Positions 34,408 to 43,359 of a DNA stretch of 64,000 nt are shown here, piece by piece. This DNA is from Pseudoxanthomonas yeongjuensis (GTDB lineage: Bacteria; Pseudomonadota; Gammaproteobacteria; Xanthomonadales; Xanthomonadaceae), in assembly GCF_010093345.1 (NCBI RefSeq), contig NZ_PDWT01000001.1, forward strand, positions 434,001 through 498,000, written 5' to 3'. Within the stretch, counting starts at the first letter, position 1; each line of letters begins with the position of its first letter. A program made the translations under genes and the position numbers. The notes beneath the pieces are model-generated. The model had not been told where the DNA came from and did no database searches. It saw only the letters and a list, made by a program, of their open reading frames with translations.

Positions 34408-37400
34408 TTCCGACCGGAAACGAATCGTCGATCAATATCAATTCGTCATTCCCGCGAAGGCGGGAATCGCTCTTTGCGAGTTACCCGATCGACGAAGATC
34501 GTGGGTTGCACGGAGACCAAGAAACCAGAGCGATTCCCGCCTTCGCGGGAATGACGAGTTTATTTTTTGCAAGCGCGCTTATTGGACTTGCCTCCTTTGG
34601 CGCTCATGCGCAGAACAAATCCAGGGTCCTGGACGACTTCAGCGATGCCTCCGAGTGGCGCGCCGTCACCTCCAACCAGGTCAGCGGCAGGCTCCGCCAG
34701 GTCGATGGCGCGCAGGGCAAGGCGTTGTGCCTGGACTACGACTTCAATGGCGTGTCCGGTTACGCCGGCATCCAGCGCGACCTGGCGTTGGAGTACCCGG
34801 AGAACTACCGGTTCGATTTCCAGTTGCGCGGCGATTCACCGAAGAACGACCTGCAGTTCAAGCTGGTCGACACCAGCGGCGACAATGTGTGGTGGGTCAA
34901 CAAGCCGAAGTACGGCTATCCGCACGAGTGGACCGGCGTGGTCTACAAGAAGCGGCATATCGGCAAGGCCTGGGGGCCGGATCCGGACCGCGTGCTGCGC
35001 AACAGCGCGAAGCTGGAGTTCACGGTCTACAACAATGCAGGCGGCAAGGGCTCGGTCTGTTTCGACGAACTGACCTTCACCGTGCTGCCCGCCGAAGATC
35101 GTTCACCGCTCACTGCCACGGCCAGCGCCTCGGTCGCCAATGGCAGCGGCGTGGCGGGCAATGCGGTGGACGGTGATGCCGCGACGGCCTGGTACGCCGA
35201 TTTCGCTGCACGGACGCAACCCCGGCTGACCCTGGACATGGGCAAGCTGCGCGAGTTCGGTGGCCTGAAGCTGGCATGGAAGGAGGGCGAATTCGCTTCG
35301 GATTATCTGTTGCAGCTGTCGGACGATGGTGCGGACTGGCGCGATGTGCGTACTGTGGTGGGTGGCAATGGTGGGACCGATTACCTGGCGCTGCCCGAAT
35401 CGGAAGCGCGCTACCTGCGACTCAGCGTGGCATCAGGACCCGGAAAATCATTCGGACTGGCCGAGGCCACGGTCCAGCCTCTGGAATTCGCGGCCACACC
35501 CAACGATTTCATCAGGTCGGTGGCCAGCGAATCCCCGCGAGGCTGGTATCCACGTGGTTTCACCGGCGAACAGCCTTACTGGACCATCGTCGGCCTGGAT
35601 GGCGGCACCGAGCAGGCGTTGATCGGCGAAGACGGAGCGGTGGAAGTGGCCAAGGGAGGCTTCAGCATCGAGCCCTTCGTCATCGCCGACCGCAAGCTCG
35701 TCACCTGGGCCGATGTGGAAACCATGCAGTCGTTGCAGGACGGTTACCTGCCGATTCCCAGCGTGGACTGGAAGCATGAAGCGTTCTCGCTGCAGGTGAC
35801 CGCATTCGCGCAGGGCACGCCACAACATTCGCAACTGGTGACGCGTTATCGCCTGACCAACACCGGCGAGGCGCCGGGCCGGTTCGCATTGGCGCTCGCG
35901 GTGCGGCCGCTGCAGGTGAATCCGCCGACCCAGTTCCTCAGTACCGTCGGCGGGGTCAGCGAAATCCATGGGTTGACGGTCCGGGAAGGAACTGTCGGCG
36001 TGGAGGGCGTGCCGCGTGTGCGCGCCAACAGGAAATCGCTCGCTGCGTTCGCAAGTCCCTTCGATTCTGGCGATATCGTGCAGCGGCTCGCGGATTTGGA
36101 ATGGGCTTCTTTTTCCGACCAGACAGAAACGATGGGAGTCCACTATCGCGGGCCCGATACCGGCGAAGACGCGGTCGATGACCCTACCGGCCTGGCTTCG
36201 GGCGCCTTGCTGTATCGCGTGTTGCTGGCGCCGGGTGAGACCTATGAAGTCGACCTGATCGCACCCATGACGGGTGGCTTCGAGAAGGGAGCCGTATCGG
36301 GTTTTCCGGAAGAAGCCGAGGTTCTGCAGAAGCGCGTGGCGGACCAGTGGCGCGGCAAACTCGACCGCGTGCATATCGAGGTTCCGCCGCAAGGCCAGGA
36401 CTTGGTCGATACCCTGCGCACGGCCGCCGCGCACATGCTGATCTCGCGCATCGGTCCGCGCCTGCAACCGGGCACGCGCTCGTATGCGCGTAGCTGGATC
36501 CGCGACGGGGCGATGATTTCCGAAGGCCTGCTGCGCATGGGCCGCGAGGACGTGGTGCGCGACTACGTGGACTTCTACGCGCCGTACCAGTTCGAGAACG
36601 GCATGGTCCCGTGCTGCGTGGACGACCGCGGCAGCGACCCGGTGCCGGAGAACGACAGCCATGGCGAGCTGATCTTCAACATCGCCGAACTGTATCGCTA
36701 CAACGGCGACAAGGCATTCCTGCGGAAGATGTGGCCGCACGTTCTGGGCGCCTGGACCTACATGGAGAAGTTGCGCCAGCGCGAGCGTACCGAGGCCAAT
36801 CGCGCGCTCAATCCCGCGTTCTACGGGATGATGCCGGCGTCGATCAGCCATGAGGGTTATTCGGCCAAGCCCATGCATTCCTACTGGGACAACTTCTGGG
36901 CCTTGCGTGGCTACAAGGATGCGGTGGAAGTGGCGCAATGGCTGGGCAAGGCCGAAGACGCCAAACGATTCGCTGTCGCGCGCGATCAGTTCCGCGATGA
37001 TTTGTACGACTCCCTGCGCGCGGCCGCGAAGCTGCACGACATCGACTTCCTGCCGGGAGCGGCGGAGCTTGGCGATTTCGACGCGACTTCCACCACCATC
37101 GCGCTGGCGCCGGGTGGGGAGCAGGGCAGGCTGCCCAAGGACTTGCTGGACAATACCTTCGAGCGTTACTGGCGCGAATTCGTACAACGCCGCGACGGCA
37201 AGCGCGAATGGAAGGACTACACCCCCTATGAATGGCGCAACGTCGCCGCGTTCGTGCGCCTGGGCTGGCGCGAGCGCGCCTGGGAGACGGTGCGGTTCTT
37301 CTTCAAGGACCGCGCGCCGCAGCCCTGGAACCAGTGGGCGGAAGTCGTGTCGCGCACCCCGCGCAAGCCGTTCTTCGTCGGCGACCTGCCGCATGCGTGG

Positions 37401-37757
37401 GTGGCATCGGATTTCGTGCGTTCGACGCTGGACATGTTCGCCTACACCCGCGAGATCGACGACAGCATCGTGCTGGCCGCAGGTATTCCGGCCGATTGGC
37501 TGGAAGGCGAGGGCATTGCGATCCGCGATTTGCGCACGCCGGATGGAAAGTTGGGGTATGCGTTGCGCCGGGCAGGTGGAAAGCTCGAATTGCAGGTCGG
37601 CGAGGGATTGGAGGTGCCTGCTGGCGGCCTGGTGCTGCCGTGGCCCTATGCCTCCGTACCCGGCAAGGCCACGGTGAATGGCAAGCCGGCGGCATGGACC
37701 GACAGCGAGTTACGCATCTTGTCGTTACCCGCAAAGGTCAGCATCGAAGCTCCATAG
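34404..37757 (+). CDS. Large exported protein with discoidin domain and six-hairpin-glycosidase-like region
   Basis: The chosen start overlaps the permease stop (ATGA) behind a GGGGAG site and gives 1117 residues. A second start at 34551 is where a typical signal peptide (FFASALIGLASFGAHAQ) begins. An inverted repeat is read in frame between the two starts. Domains: a carbohydrate-binding-like sandwich (about 75-230), a discoidin/F5-8C domain (about 235-360), a beta-sandwich region, and an (alpha/alpha)6 helical region from about 665 with SYARSWIRDGAMISEGLLRMGR and WNQWAEVVSRTPRKPFFVGDLPHAW, as in six-hairpin glycosidases. It probably acts on the imported glucan in the periplasm. The exact family is not recognised. 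Confidence 0.82.
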   Translation: MIPTGNESSININSSFPRRRESLFASYPIDEDRGLHGDQETRAIPAFAGMTSLFFASALIGLASFGAHAQNKSRVLDDFSDASEWRAVTSNQVSGRLRQVDGAQGKALCLDYDFNGVSGYAGIQRDLALEYPENYRFDFQLRGDSPKNDLQFKLVDTSGDNVWWVNKPKYGYPHEWTGVVYKKRHIGKAWGPDPDRVLRNSAKLEFTVYNNAGGKGSVCFDELTFTVLPAEDRSPLTATASASVANGSGVAGNAVDGDAATAWYADFAARTQPRLTLDMGKLREFGGLKLAWKEGEFASDYLLQLSDDGADWRDVRTVVGGNGGTDYLALPESEARYLRLSVASGPGKSFGLAEATVQPLEFAATPNDFIRSVASESPRGWYPRGFTGEQPYWTIVGLDGGTEQALIGEDGAVEVAKGGFSIEPFVIADRKLVTWADVETMQSLQDGYLPIPSVDWKHEAFSLQVTAFAQGTPQHSQLVTRYRLTNTGEAPGRFALALAVRPLQVNPPTQFLSTVGGVSEIHGLTVREGTVGVEGVPRVRANRKSLAAFASPFDSGDIVQRLADLEWASFSDQTETMGVHYRGPDTGEDAVDDPTGLASGALLYRVLLAPGETYEVDLIAPMTGGFEKGAVSGFPEEAEVLQKRVADQWRGKLDRVHIEVPPQGQDLVDTLRTAAAHMLISRIGPRLQPGTRSYARSWIRDGAMISEGLLRMGREDVVRDYVDFYAPYQFENGMVPCCVDDRGSDPVPENDSHGELIFNIAELYRYNGDKAFLRKMWPHVLGAWTYMEKLRQRERTEANRALNPAFYGMMPASISHEGYSAKPMHSYWDNFWALRGYKDAVEVAQWLGKAEDAKRFAVARDQFRDDLYDSLRAAAKLHDIDFLPGAAELGDFDATSTTIALAPGGEQGRLPKDLLDNTFERYWREFVQRRDGKREWKDYTPYEWRNVAAFVRLGWRERAWETVRFFFKDRAPQPWNQWAEVVSRTPRKPFFVGDLPHAWVASDFVRSTLDMFAYTREIDDSIVLAAGIPADWLEGEGIAIRDLRTPDGKLGYALRRAGGKLELQVGEGLEVPAGGLVLPWPYASVPGKATVNGKPAAWTDSELRILSLPAKVSIEAP
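34443..34557. repeat. MITE-like inverted repeat supplying a start codon
   Basis: Perfect 31-bp arms at 34443-34473 and 34527-34557 enclose 53 bases and contain the palindrome TCCCGCGAAGGCGGGA. The right arm ends GGGAATGACGA; its ATG (34551) is the alternative start of the large exported protein. Read in frame the arms give SFPRRRES and IPAFAGMT, the familiar translation of this element class. Confidence 0.92.
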
Positions 37758-37780
37758 GAGCGAAGCGGTGTAGGAACGGT

Positions 37781-38002
37781 GTAGGAGCGACGCGAGTCGC
37801 GATGCCGGAGCGATATCCCGGCATGCAATTCGTGAAGTGGTTTTATTGCCGGTACCTTCGCGGCTTGCGCCGCTCCTACAAGGTGGTCTGGCGCTCTAAG
37901 CGATGTGGCAGCGACGTCAGTCGCGATGCCGGAGCGATATTCCGGATGCAATTCTCGAAGAGACTTTATCGCCAACACCTTCGCGGCTCACGCCGCTCCC
38001 AC
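37781..38002. repeat. Two diverged tandem copies of a 100-base inverted repeat
   Basis: Copy A (37781-37879) and copy B (37905-38002) share GTCGCGATGCCGGAGCGATA, a GCAATTC segment, a TTTTATTGCC/CTTTATCGCC segment and CCTTCGCGGC, and both end in GCCGCTCC(T/C)AC. In each, GTAGGAGCGACG faces CGCCGCTCCTAC. They fill the gap between the converging large-protein gene and eda. Confidence 0.85.
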
Positions 38003-38021
38003 AAATGCGGTCTGTCGCTCT

Positions 38022-38681
38022 TTATGTGCCGCGGACCTTGCCGACGATGGCTGCGGCCTTGGCCGAGCTAGCGGTCACCTTGTCCCATTCCCCGGCTTCG
38101 ATCCAGTTCTTCGGGACCATCCACGAACCGCCGATGCACACGACGTTAGGTTGCGACAGGTAATCGGCCGCGTCGTCCTCGGTGATGCCGCCGGTCGGGC
38201 AGATCTTCAAGTCCGACAGCGGGCCTGCCAGCCCTTTCAGCATCGCCAGTCCACCGACCGCGTTGGCCGGGAACAACTTGCACACGCGGAAACCACGTGC
38301 CATCAGCGACAGCAATTCGGTCGGCGTGGCCGCACCGGGAACAACGGGAATAGGCGCCTTGGCGAGAGCATCGGCCATTTCCGCAGGCGTGCCGGGAGTA
38401 ACCAGGAAATCCGCGCCGGCGGCGATCGACTGTTCCATCTGCCCGATGGTCAGCACTGTGCCAGCGCCGATCACGATGTCCGGCAGTTCCTTCTTCAGCA
38501 TCGCCAGTGCTTCCATCGCCACCGGCGTGCGCAGGGTCAGCTCGATCGCCGGCAGCCCGCCTTGCAGCAAGGCTGCCGATACCTTGCGCGCTTCATCCAG
38601 CGTATACACGGTGACGACGGGAAGGATGCCGGCGGCGCGGAGCAGTTGTTCGGCTTTTTGCTGGTGCTGGGCGATGGTCAT
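38022..38681 (-). CDS. eda: 2-dehydro-3-deoxy-phosphogluconate aldolase
   Basis: A class I aldolase of 219 residues. The Schiff-base lysine lies in RVCKLFPAN, the catalytic Glu in AIELTLRTP, and the phosphate-binding region is CPTGGI. It splits KDPG into pyruvate and glyceraldehyde-3-phosphate, the last step of the Entner-Doudoroff pathway. It lies 17 bases after edd and is co-transcribed with it. Confidence 0.95.
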   Translation of the reverse strand: MTIAQHQQKAEQLLRAAGILPVVTVYTLDEARKVSAALLQGGLPAIELTLRTPVAMEALAMLKKELPDIVIGAGTVLTIGQMEQSIAAGADFLVTPGTPAEMADALAKAPIPVVPGAATPTELLSLMARGFRVCKLFPANAVGGLAMLKGLAGPLSDLKICPTGGITEDDAADYLSQPNVVCIGGSWMVPKNWIEAGEWDKVTASSAKAAAIVGKVRGT

Positions 38682-38698
38682 TCGTTTATCCGTGGTTC

Positions 38699-40609
38699 TC
38701 AGGCGTCTTTGGCTTCATGCGGTGCGGCGGCCGCTGCATGATCATGACCCAACTCGTATTCCGCATCGTATTCCCAGCCGCCTTCCGGCGTCGGCGGGCC
38801 GCAGGAAATCGACAGCGCGCCCTGGTCGGCCGGCGTCACCAGGTTGCGATTCCAGGCGAACAGGTTCCGGCCCAGGTCGTGCGCCGCCGGCGCGGTGTTG
38901 GACGCGTGCGCGCGTGCGTTCCATTCGTCAGCGTCGACCAGCACTTCCAGCGTGCCGGCTGCGGCATCGAGGCGGATCATGTCGCCTTCGCGGAGTTTTC
39001 CGATGGGGCCGCCGCGCGCGGCTTCGGGAGTAAGGTGGATCGCGGCGGGGATCTTGCCGGAGGCGCCGGACAGGCGGCCGTCGGTGACCAGGGCCACGCG
39101 CCGTCCCTGGTTCTGCAGCAGGCCCAGCAGCGGTGCCAGCGAATGCAGTTCCGGCATGCCGTTCGCACGCGGTCCCTGGTAACGCACCACGGCGATGAAA
39201 TCCTGCGGCAGCACGCCGGCGGCATGCAATTTATTGAGTGCGCGCGGGTCGTCGATGACCACCGCGGGCGCTTCGATGCGATGGTATTCCGGCTTCACCG
39301 CCGAGATCTTGATCAGCGAACGGCCCAGGTTGCCGCGCAGCAGGCGCAGTCCGCCGTGCGGATCGAAGGCATCGCCGACCGGCCGCACCACGGCTTCGTC
39401 GGCGCTTTTCTCGATGCCGGGCGAATAATCCAGCTTGCCGTCGGCCAGGCGTGGTTCGTCGCAGTACGCGCGCATGCCGCCTGGGACCACGGTGGCGATG
39501 TCGCCATGCATCAGCCCGGCATCGATCAGTTCGCGGAATACGAACTGGGTGCCGCCAGCGGCGGCGAAACGGTTCACGTCGGCCTCGCCATTGGGATACA
39601 CGCGCGCCAGCAGCGGCACGGTCTGCGAGAGCTGGTCCATGTCGTCCCAGGTCAGCATGATGCCGGCGGCACGGGCCACCGCGATCCAGTGGATGGTGTG
39701 GTTGGTGGAACCACCAGTGGCCATCAGCGCGACCATCGCGTTGACGATGGCGCGTTCGTCGATCAACTGGCCGATCGGGCGATAGTCGTTGCCGAGCGCG
39801 GTGATGCGCAGCGCCCGCTCGGTCGCGGCGCGGGTCAGCGCGTCGCGCAACGGCGTGCCCGGATTGACGAAGGAAGCCCCCGGCAGCTGCAGGCCCATCG
39901 CTTCCAGCAGCACCTGGTTGGAATTGGCGGTGCCGTAGAAGGTGCAGGTGCCCGCGGCATGGTACGACGCGGCCTCCACTTCCAGCAGTTCCTCGCGCGT
40001 GGCTTCGCCGGCGGCGTAACGCTCGCGCACTTCGGCCTTCTGCTTGTTGGGAATGCCCGGAGTCATCGGCCCGGCAGGCACGAACATCGCCGGCAGGTGG
40101 CCGAAGGCGAGGGCGCCGATCAGCAGTCCCGGCACGATCTTGTCGCATACGCCCAGGTACAGCGCCGCGTCGAACATGTCGTGGCTGAGCGAGATGGCGG
40201 TGGCCTGGGCGATGTTGTCGCGAGAGAACAGCGACAGCTCCATGCCCGGGCGCCCCTGGGTGACGCCGTCGCACATCGCCGGCACGCCGCCGGCGACCTG
40301 CGCGGTGGCGCCGAGTTCGCGCGCGGCCCGGCGCACGATTTCCGGGTAATGCTCGAACGGCTGGTGCGCCGAGAGCATGTCGTTGTAGGCGTTGATGATG
40401 CCCAGGTTGGGGGTCGCGTCGGCGCGCAATCGGCCTTTGTCGGGGCCGCTGGCGGCGAAGGCATGGGCCAGGTTGCCGCAGCTCAGGCGGGTGCGGTTGG
40501 GCCCCTCGCGGTGCGCGGCCTCGATGCCTTCCAGGTAGGCGCGGCGCGAATCGGCGCTGCGCTGGCGGATGCGTTCGGTGACTTCGTGGAGGTGGGGATG
40601 CAGGGTCAT
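38699..40609 (-). CDS. edd: Phosphogluconate dehydratase
   Basis: An IlvD/Edd family dehydratase of 636 residues from [14 protein letters not shown]. Cys residues for the [4Fe-4S] cluster are in [10 protein letters not shown] and [15 protein letters not shown]-type and [13 protein letters not shown] segments are also present. It converts 6-phosphogluconate to KDPG. The frame is open for 36 more codons upstream, but those run through the direct-repeat boxes and lack homology. The 232-base gap before it carries two GntR-like boxes, so edd-eda has its own promoter. Confidence 0.94.
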   Translation of the reverse strand: MTLHPHLHEVTERIRQRSADSRRAYLEGIEAAHREGPNRTRLSCGNLAHAFAASGPDKGRLRADATPNLGIINAYNDMLSAHQPFEHYPEIVRRAARELGATAQVAGGVPAMCDGVTQGRPGMELSLFSRDNIAQATAISLSHDMFDAALYLGVCDKIVPGLLIGALAFGHLPAMFVPAGPMTPGIPNKQKAEVRERYAAGEATREELLEVEAASYHAAGTCTFYGTANSNQVLLEAMGLQLPGASFVNPGTPLRDALTRAATERALRITALGNDYRPIGQLIDERAIVNAMVALMATGGSTNHTIHWIAVARAAGIMLTWDDMDQLSQTVPLLARVYPNGEADVNRFAAAGGTQFVFRELIDAGLMHGDIATVVPGGMRAYCDEPRLADGKLDYSPGIEKSADEAVVRPVGDAFDPHGGLRLLRGNLGRSLIKISAVKPEYHRIEAPAVVIDDPRALNKLHAAGVLPQDFIAVVRYQGPRANGMPELHSLAPLLGLLQNQGRRVALVTDGRLSGASGKIPAAIHLTPEAARGGPIGKLREGDMIRLDAAAGTLEVLVDADEWNARAHASNTAPAAHDLGRNLFAWNRNLVTPADQGALSISCGPPTPEGGWEYDAEYELGHDHAAAAAPHEAKDA

Positions 40610-40698
40610 GGCGGAAGGCTGGGTCTGCGGGAAAGGCAGAAAGCGACCGGTAGGGATGATCGGCTGGCCAGCGGCAGCGCGGCGAATCTCCACCACGA

Positions 40699-40716
40699 GA
40701 TACCAGCAAAATACCA
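40699..40716 (-). promoter_or_regulatory. Direct-repeat box TGGTATT-N4-TGGTATC upstream of edd
   Basis: On the minus strand TGGTATTTTGCTGGTATC places two 7-base repeats exactly 11 bases apart, one helical turn, 90 bases before the edd start. The form matches the NagQ (GntR-type) box TGGTATT-N4-TGGTATT described for the N-acetylglucosamine regulon of Xanthomonas, as recalled. Confidence 0.65.
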
Positions 40717-40794
40717 ATTATCCGAACCCATTCGCTCCGGATCTGCGTCGCAGCTATCTTAACTGTTCTTGCACTTGAATTTGCGAGAATATTG

Positions 40795-40812
40795 GATACC
40801 AGAAAGATACCA
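40795..40812 (-). promoter_or_regulatory. Second direct-repeat box TGGTATC-N4-TGGTATC
   Basis: On the minus strand TGGTATCTTTCTGGTATC has two identical 7-base repeats with a 4-base spacer, 79 bases from the first box and 30 bases after the glk stop. Two boxes with the same spacing argue for a real regulator site pair that could loop the edd promoter. Confidence 0.65.
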
Positions 40813-40841
40813 GTGCTGTCGATGCGACGGGTGGTCCCGGG

Positions 40842-41846
40842 TCACTTCGCTGCGAGGCTTTCCATGGCGAACGCCGCGGCACCGAGCAATCCTGGCTGCG
40901 GATGGACCACCACCAGCGTAGGTACCCTGGCCATGGCCGGCGAGAACCGGCCCTTGTGTTCGAAGCGCTGGCGGAAGCCGGAATGCTGCAGCGACGACAG
41001 CAGTTTCGGCGCCAGGCCGCCGGTGAGGAACACCCCATCCCAGGCCCCGGCGCTGAGCACCAGGTCGCCGGCGATGGCGCCGAACACCGCGCAGAACACG
41101 TCCAGCGTGCGCATGCAGCGTGGATCGCCGGCGGCGGCACGCGCGGTCACGTCCGCGGGCTGCATCGGGCCCGGGTCTTCGCCCGCGATCTCGCTCAGGG
41201 CGCGATGCAGATTGACCAGGCCGGGACCGCAGATCAGGCGTTCATTGGACACGCGACCGAACTGCGCGGAGAGTTTTTCGAGGATTTCGATTTCTTCCGG
41301 CGTGCCCGGCGGGAAGCTGACGTGGCCGCCTTCGGTTTCGAGCGCATGGCGGTGGCCGTTGCGAACCAGCAGTCCACCCACGCCCAGCCCGGTGCCTGGG
41401 CCGATGACCGCATAGGTCCTGTCCTCGGAAACAGCGGCGGGCGACCAGCGGGCGCCGCCGATCGCGACCACATCGGCCGCCGTCAGCAACGACACCGCCA
41501 TCGCCTGCGCGGCGAAGTCGTTGACCAGTCGCAGTCCATCGAAACCCAGCGCGCTGCGCGTGCGCGACAACGAGATGACCCAGGGGTGGTTGGTGATGCG
41601 CGCTTCGTCGCCATCCACGCGGCCGGCGACGGCGAACACGCCGTTCTGCGCAATGGCGCCAGTCTGGTCGAGGTAGTGCCGGGCGGCGTCGGCGAGCGAG
41701 GGGAAATCCGCCACCGCGTATTCGCCGATGCTGTCGACGATCAAAGGGGTTGCCAGCGACGTATCGGCCAAGGCGAAACGCGCATTGGTGCCGCCGATGT
41801 CGGCGAGCAGCACGCGCGCGGCCGAAGCGGTAGCGGAGCCGGTCAT
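40842..41846 (-). CDS. glk: Glucokinase
   Basis: A protein of 334 residues of the Glk family (PF02685). The ATP site LLADIGGTNARFALAD, the sugar-binding ITNHPWVIS and VNDFAAQAMAVSLL, and the second phosphate motif IGPGTGLGVGGL are all present. It phosphorylates the glucose freed by the beta-glucosidase just upstream, feeding the Entner-Doudoroff genes downstream. The gap to bglA is 49 bases, so the two are likely one transcript. Confidence 0.93.
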   Translation of the reverse strand: MTGSATASAARVLLADIGGTNARFALADTSLATPLIVDSIGEYAVADFPSLADAARHYLDQTGAIAQNGVFAVAGRVDGDEARITNHPWVISLSRTRSALGFDGLRLVNDFAAQAMAVSLLTAADVVAIGGARWSPAAVSEDRTYAVIGPGTGLGVGGLLVRNGHRHALETEGGHVSFPPGTPEEIEILEKLSAQFGRVSNERLICGPGLVNLHRALSEIAGEDPGPMQPADVTARAAAGDPRCMRTLDVFCAVFGAIAGDLVLSAGAWDGVFLTGGLAPKLLSSLQHSGFRQRFEHKGRFSPAMARVPTLVVVHPQPGLLGAAAFAMESLAAK

Positions 41847-41895
41847 GCGGAGTACTTCAAGCGATGGTTACAAAGAGTATTCCGCGGCATCCGGC

Positions 41896-43257
41896 TCAAT
41901 CGTCCTCGTTGGTCAGCGCTGTGCCGTGACTGGCGACAACCTTCGCATAGTAACGTGCGCTGTCCTTCGGTGTGCGGGTCTGGGTTTCGAAGTCCACATG
42001 GACGATACCGAACCGTTTGGAGTAGCCCAGCGACCACTCCAGGTTGTCCAGCAGCGACCAGACGAAGTAACCGCCGATGTCGCATCCGGCTTCGATGGCG
42101 GCATGCACCGCGCGCAGATGCTGGCGCAGGTAGCTGAGCCGCAACGGGTCGCGCACGCGTCCACGCTCGGCCTTGGGCGGATCGAAGAAGGCCGCGCCGT
42201 TCTCGGTGATGAAGACTTTCGGATTTCCGTAGCGTTCCTTGACCCATACCAGAGTATCGGTCAGCCCTTGCGGGAAAACCTCCCAGCCGGTTTCCGTATA
42301 CGTATGCTGTTTCTGCCGGACCGGTGCGACCTTCAGCGGCCAGTTCGATTCCTCGTGCCTGGACACGTTGCGGGTGTAGTAGTTGACGCCGATGAAATCC
42401 AGCGGCTGCCTGATCAGGTCCATGTCCTCCTGCGACCACTCCGGCCAGGCTTCGCCGAAGATCTCGCGCAGTTCTTCCGGATAGGTACCGAAGAACGCCG
42501 GGTCCAGGTACTGGCGATTCATGTAGGCCTCGGCGCGTCGGGTCGCGGCGAGGTCTTCGGGACTGTCGCTGGCCGGGTACTTCGGCTCGATGTTCACCAC
42601 CAGGCCGATCTCGTGCTTGCCGGCCTCGCGGTACGCCTTCACCGCGGCGCCATGCGCGCGCATCAGGTTGTGCGAGGCGATGGGCGCTTCGAAACGGTTG
42701 CGGTGGCCCGGCGCCAGCGCGCCATGCAGGTAGCCGCCATCGGTGACCACCCACGGCTCGTTGAGCGTGGCCCAGCGCTTGATGCGGCCGTCTAAGCGTT
42801 CGAACATCACCCGTCCGTAATCGGCGAACCAGTCGGCGATGTCGCGGTTCAACCAGCCGCCCTGGTCGTCGAGCGCGGCGGGCAGGTCCCAGTGGAACAG
42901 GGTGGCGACCGGCTCGATGCCGTTTTCCAGCAGGGTGTCGACCAGCCGCTCGTAGAAGTCCAGGCCTTTCTGGTTCACCCGGCCCTTGCCTTCGGGCAGC
43001 ACGCGGCTCCAGGAAATACTGAAACGGTAGGCCTGCATCCCCAGTTCTTTCATGATCGCGATGTCTTCGCGCCAGCGGTTGTAGTGGTCGCAGGCCACGT
43101 CGCCGGTGTCGTCGTTGAGCATCCGGCCCGGGGTGTGGGCGAAGCGTTGCCAGATGCTGGGACCAGCACCGTCGGCGAGTGGGGAACCTTCGATCTGGTA
43201 GGCGGCGGTGGCGCTGCCCCAGACGAAGCCTTCCGGGAACTGGTAAATATTCGACAT
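41896..43257 (-). CDS. bglA: GH1 beta-glucosidase
   Basis: A protein of 453 residues from MSNIYQFPEGF behind a GGAGGGG site. The acid/base Glu167 is in TLNEPWV and the nucleophile Glu352 in ITENGAAF; YRFSISWSRVLPEGKG and NWPLKV-type segments complete the GH1 picture. There is no signal peptide, so it works in the cytoplasm on imported disaccharides or oligosaccharides. A LacI-type operator lies 60 bases before the start. The frame is open 52 codons further upstream through the operator, which is not a likely start. Confidence 0.94.
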   Translation of the reverse strand: MSNIYQFPEGFVWGSATAAYQIEGSPLADGAGPSIWQRFAHTPGRMLNDDTGDVACDHYNRWREDIAIMKELGMQAYRFSISWSRVLPEGKGRVNQKGLDFYERLVDTLLENGIEPVATLFHWDLPAALDDQGGWLNRDIADWFADYGRVMFERLDGRIKRWATLNEPWVVTDGGYLHGALAPGHRNRFEAPIASHNLMRAHGAAVKAYREAGKHEIGLVVNIEPKYPASDSPEDLAATRRAEAYMNRQYLDPAFFGTYPEELREIFGEAWPEWSQEDMDLIRQPLDFIGVNYYTRNVSRHEESNWPLKVAPVRQKQHTYTETGWEVFPQGLTDTLVWVKERYGNPKVFITENGAAFFDPPKAERGRVRDPLRLSYLRQHLRAVHAAIEAGCDIGGYFVWSLLDNLEWSLGYSKRFGIVHVDFETQTRTPKDSARYYAKVVASHGTALTNEDD

Positions 43258-43316
43258 GGCCCCTCCGGCGGTGTCGTGGATCATGCTTGGGTGATGTTGG
43301 CTATGGGGTTGCGTTG

Positions 43317-43330
43317 TGAAAACGGTTACA
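43317..43330 (-). promoter_or_regulatory. LacI-type operator between bglA and the ATPase gene
   Basis: The minus strand reads TGTAACCGTTTTCA, matching TGTAACCGGTTCCA (26349-26362) and TGTAAACGTTTCCA (25229-25242). It lies in the divergent promoter region and could control both bglA-glk and the ABC ATPase. Confidence 0.75.
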
Positions 43331-43359
43331 TGGCAGAATAACATGGAGAGGGCAATGAA

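Noticed and set aside
37781-38002. Possible CRISPR-like array because of repeated blocks
   Set aside because: There are only two long, internally palindromic copies without short regular spacers; no cas genes are nearby.
40610-40717. Longer N-terminus of Edd starting at 40717
   Set aside because: These 36 codons cover a TGGTATT direct-repeat box and have no resemblance to Edd proteins; the ATG at 40609 starts the conserved part.
41859-41872. Half-site TGTAACC (minus strand) just upstream of glk, similar to the LacI-type operators
   Set aside because: Only the left half matches; the right half ATCGCTT does not fit, and glk is probably transcribed with bglA.
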